From positions 1 through 37,118 of the forward strand of contig JBDLJM010000013.1 of the NCBI GenBank assembly GCA_039714315.1: a stretch of 37,118 nt of DNA, given 5' to 3'. The notes under the pieces are model-generated. The model was not told the DNA's origin, searched no databases, and saw only the letters and a program-made list of their open reading frames with translations. Both the position numbers and the translations under genes were made by a program. Shown piece by piece: positions 35,561 through 37,118 of this stretch (position 1 is its first letter; the number at the start of each line of letters is the position of its first letter). This stretch comes from Bacteroidota bacterium (GTDB lineage Bacteria; Bacteroidota; Bacteroidia; Flavobacteriales; JADGDT01).

Positions 35561-35597
35561 CACTCTTTCATTATAAAAATGGGAGGGTGTTTTTTTT
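35561..35597 (+). terminator. Terminator of purL, possibly shared with the convergent gene
   Basis: CACTCTTTCAT (35561-35571) pairs at all 11 positions with ATGGGAGGGTG (35579-35589) when three G-U wobbles are allowed on the plus strand. A run of eight T follows. On the minus strand the wobbles become A-C mismatches, so it works best for purL. Its T run overlaps the stop codon of the convergent hydrolase gene. Confidence 0.75.
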
Positions 35598-36648
35598 AGT
35601 TTATATTTTTGTAAAAATCCAATATCTTACTTATTACTTCAATTCTTTGTTCATCCTTTTCAATCAGTAGTTCGTGTTGAGCATTTTTAACCAGATAACC
35701 TTTGCAGTTTTTTCCCAGTTTCTTCGCTTTATCAACGAATTGTTGATGTGCTTTAGGATCAACTATTTGTTCGTTTTCTGCCGAGAATAGAATAAACGGA
35801 GTTTGTATATTGTTGATATTGCTATTTATGTAATCGAACTGCTTACACGATTTATATACCCAATGGTAGCTTGCACCTCCTAATTTGGCATCAGGTACTT
35901 TTGCAAAAGCAGAGTTCATTCTTTTATATCTGATTTCTGAACCGGTAAGTTTGTTGTCTTTGAAAGCAACTTTATCATCGTGATATTTACTTTCTCCCAT
36001 CGCATAATCATTTTTATCGAGATGAAATAATTTCACGGTAGAACAACCGGGAGGAACCAGCCCTAACATAGGTGATGAAAATGCTGCGGCAACAAAATCA
36101 CCTGAATTTTGTTCTAAATATGTCATTCCAATTGCTCCACCCATTGAGTGAGCCAATAAATAAATTTTATCGTGATCGCCCTTTTTCACAATGTTATCAT
36201 AAAAGAATTTCATATCATCAATATAATATTGAAAATCATCGATATATCCCATGTCTGTATTCTCTATCATTCTGCCCGACAAACCTTGTCCTCGATGATC
36301 GTGGATATAAACGGAATATCCGTTATTATATAAATCGAATATCAATTCCTTGTATTTTATAGCAGCTTCGGTTCTGCCGGCCGAAATAACTATTGCCATA
36401 TCACCTGATTGTTTTTGCCTGAATGTCTTGTAATATATCTTTACGCTGTCTTTACCCTCAAAACTACCTTCTGTACCACCGTTGTAGAAATCCTCAATCC
36501 TACTCGCGTATATAGAGTCTGTTAATTGCTCTGTTGTGCTAAGATTGTATTTGTTTTCTTCCTTTTTTAATGCTTCGAAATTTACTCCACATGATGTTAT
36601 TATCAGCAAGCTGACAATCGCTCCAATAAATGTTGTTTTATGTTTCAT
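35596..36648 (-). CDS. Lipoprotein alpha/beta hydrolase (lysophospholipase/monoacylglycerol lipase-like)
   Basis: The 350-residue protein begins with a lipoprotein signal (residues 1-20, LLIITSC with the acylated Cys), so it is predicted to be membrane-anchored outside the cytoplasm. The body is a serine hydrolase of the Hydrolase_4/PldB group: HDHRGQGLSG after strand 4, nucleophile elbow LLAHSMGG with S168, probable acid D297 (ENEQIVDPKAH) and H325 (NAQHELLIE). Likely substrates are lysophospholipids or monoglycerides, but this is a family-level guess. Its start codon overlaps the end of an upstream frameshifted remnant, suggesting a former operon. It converges with purL. Confidence 0.87.
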   Translation of the reverse strand: MKHKTTFIGAIVSLLIITSCGVNFEALKKEENKYNLSTTEQLTDSIYASRIEDFYNGGTEGSFEGKDSVKIYYKTFRQKQSGDMAIVISAGRTEAAIKYKELIFDLYNNGYSVYIHDHRGQGLSGRMIENTDMGYIDDFQYYIDDMKFFYDNIVKKGDHDKIYLLAHSMGGAIGMTYLEQNSGDFVAAAFSSPMLGLVPPGCSTVKLFHLDKNDYAMGESKYHDDKVAFKDNKLTGSEIRYKRMNSAFAKVPDAKLGGASYHWVYKSCKQFDYINSNINNIQTPFILFSAENEQIVDPKAHQQFVDKAKKLGKNCKGYLVKNAQHELLIEKDEQRIEVISKILDFYKNIN

Positions 36649-36893
36649 AGTATTTCATTTCAAAAGCTTCCTCTGCTTCTTTTATAATTTCCAAAGTATC
36701 AGATGCTCTATTCATTACTTTTTCAAGCTCCTTGTCTAAGTCCGGCGATTGAATATCAAACAATTCAACTTCTAAAGCACCAACCTTTTCAATTAAGCTT
36801 TGTTGTGTATTTTTTAATTCCTTCCAACTTTGTTAAAGCAGAGTTCATTGCTTTAATTCTTTTTTCCGTTTTCTCGTCTATGACAATAAGATT
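36638..36893 (-). pseudogene. Frameshifted C-terminal remnant of an unknown gene
   Basis: On the minus strand a coding-like frame runs from 36893 (after a stop at 36894-36896) reading IDEKTEKRIKAMNSALTKLEG. It then needs a one-frame shift near 36810-36830 to continue as ELKNTQQSLIEKVGALEVEL...EKVMNRASDTLEIIKEAEEAF and end at a TAA inside the hydrolase gene (36638-36640). Together it looks like a charged, helical (coiled-coil) C-terminal tail without start or main domains. The parent family is not recognised. A sequencing error could explain the shift but not the missing front. Confidence 0.45.
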
Positions 36894-37025
36894 TTATCGG
36901 GTTATAAAAAGTTAAATTACTGAATTCTAATGTGATATTCAAATTAGAGATAGTTGAAAGTAGTTGGTTTGCAATAAACATGAGAAACTACAATTTATTG
37001 CAATACAGTTTCAATACTTTTTCTA

Positions 37026-37057
37026 ATACCAAATGCATTTTGATATGTATTTGGTAT
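37026..37057. repeat. 32-bp palindrome related to the ATACCAAAT element
   Basis: It begins ATACCAAATGCAT and ends ATGTATTTGGTAT, which are inverted with one mismatch. Positions 37034-37057 (TGCATTTTGAT...ATTTGGTAT) resemble the right end of the element at 23676-23836. It may be a reduced derivative of the same family. Confidence 0.6.
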
Positions 37058-37118
37058 AATCTTAAACTTCAGCGAAATTGCAGATACTATTAACGATACA
37101 AGGGTAATTATTATCAGA

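Noticed and set aside
1-37118. A new defence, secondary-metabolite or toxin-antitoxin system
   Set aside because: All intact genes fall into known housekeeping or metabolic families apart from the DUF3467 protein; no clustered unknown genes or mobile cargo are seen.

Overview
This is an AT-rich chromosomal window from a member of the Bacteroidota, most likely Flavobacteriales or a close marine relative. The evidence is the translation/transcription cluster order tRNA-Tyr, tRNA-Gly, tRNA-Thr, tuf, tRNA-Trp, secE, nusG, rplKAJL, rpoBC, and the sequences of its proteins. Promoters also match the Bacteroidota form TTTG-N19-TAnnTTTG (clean examples at 8045-8075 and 9951-9981), Shine-Dalgarno sequences are nearly absent, and the secreted amylase ends in a type IX secretion C-terminal domain. 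No rRNA operon, CRISPR array, prophage, complete insertion sequence or defence island is visible.

Layout. 26-8.4 kb is a mixed metabolic block: proC (-), then hcp, an alanine/glycine:cation symporter, a four-repeat helix-hairpin-helix (ComEA-like) membrane protein, an acyl-CoA dehydrogenase and rpsU on the + strand. Its gaps are crowded with small palindromic repeats. 8.7-9.9 kb holds a XerC/D-type recombinase and a short ribosome hibernation factor. 10.0-23.6 kb is the conserved transcription/translation cluster, closed by a small DUF3467 gene after rpoC. 23.6-31.2 kb holds ilvE (-), mnmD (+), a large secreted GH13 amylase-family enzyme (-) and an EF-G paralogue (-). 31.8-35.5 kb is purL (+). 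35.6-36.6 kb is a lipoprotein alpha/beta hydrolase (-), and upstream of it lies a frameshifted coding remnant.

How the parts work together. bS21, the hibernation factor, EF-Tu, SecE, NusG, four L-proteins, both large RNA polymerase subunits and four tRNAs form the growth-rate core. Hairpins lie after tuf, between rplL and rpoB, between rpoB and rpoC, and after the DUF3467 gene, and may tune stoichiometry. The EF-G paralogue has altered GTPase motifs (catalytic His replaced by Leu) and fits a starvation-type factor rather than the housekeeping EF-G.

What stands out. I see no clear new multi-gene system. The most interesting signals are: (1) the EF-G paralogue together with a terminator/antiterminator-like arrangement in its leader; (2) at least three families of MITE-like or palindromic repeats, one with two copies in the window and a second repeat nested inside one copy; (3) a 17-bp duplication of the tRNA-Tyr 3' end, like an old attachment site; (4) an extra beta-type domain at the front of the symporter; (5) terminator-like hairpins directly behind two promoters; (6) a near-perfect 26-bp inverted repeat of CRP/FNR type upstream of hcp.
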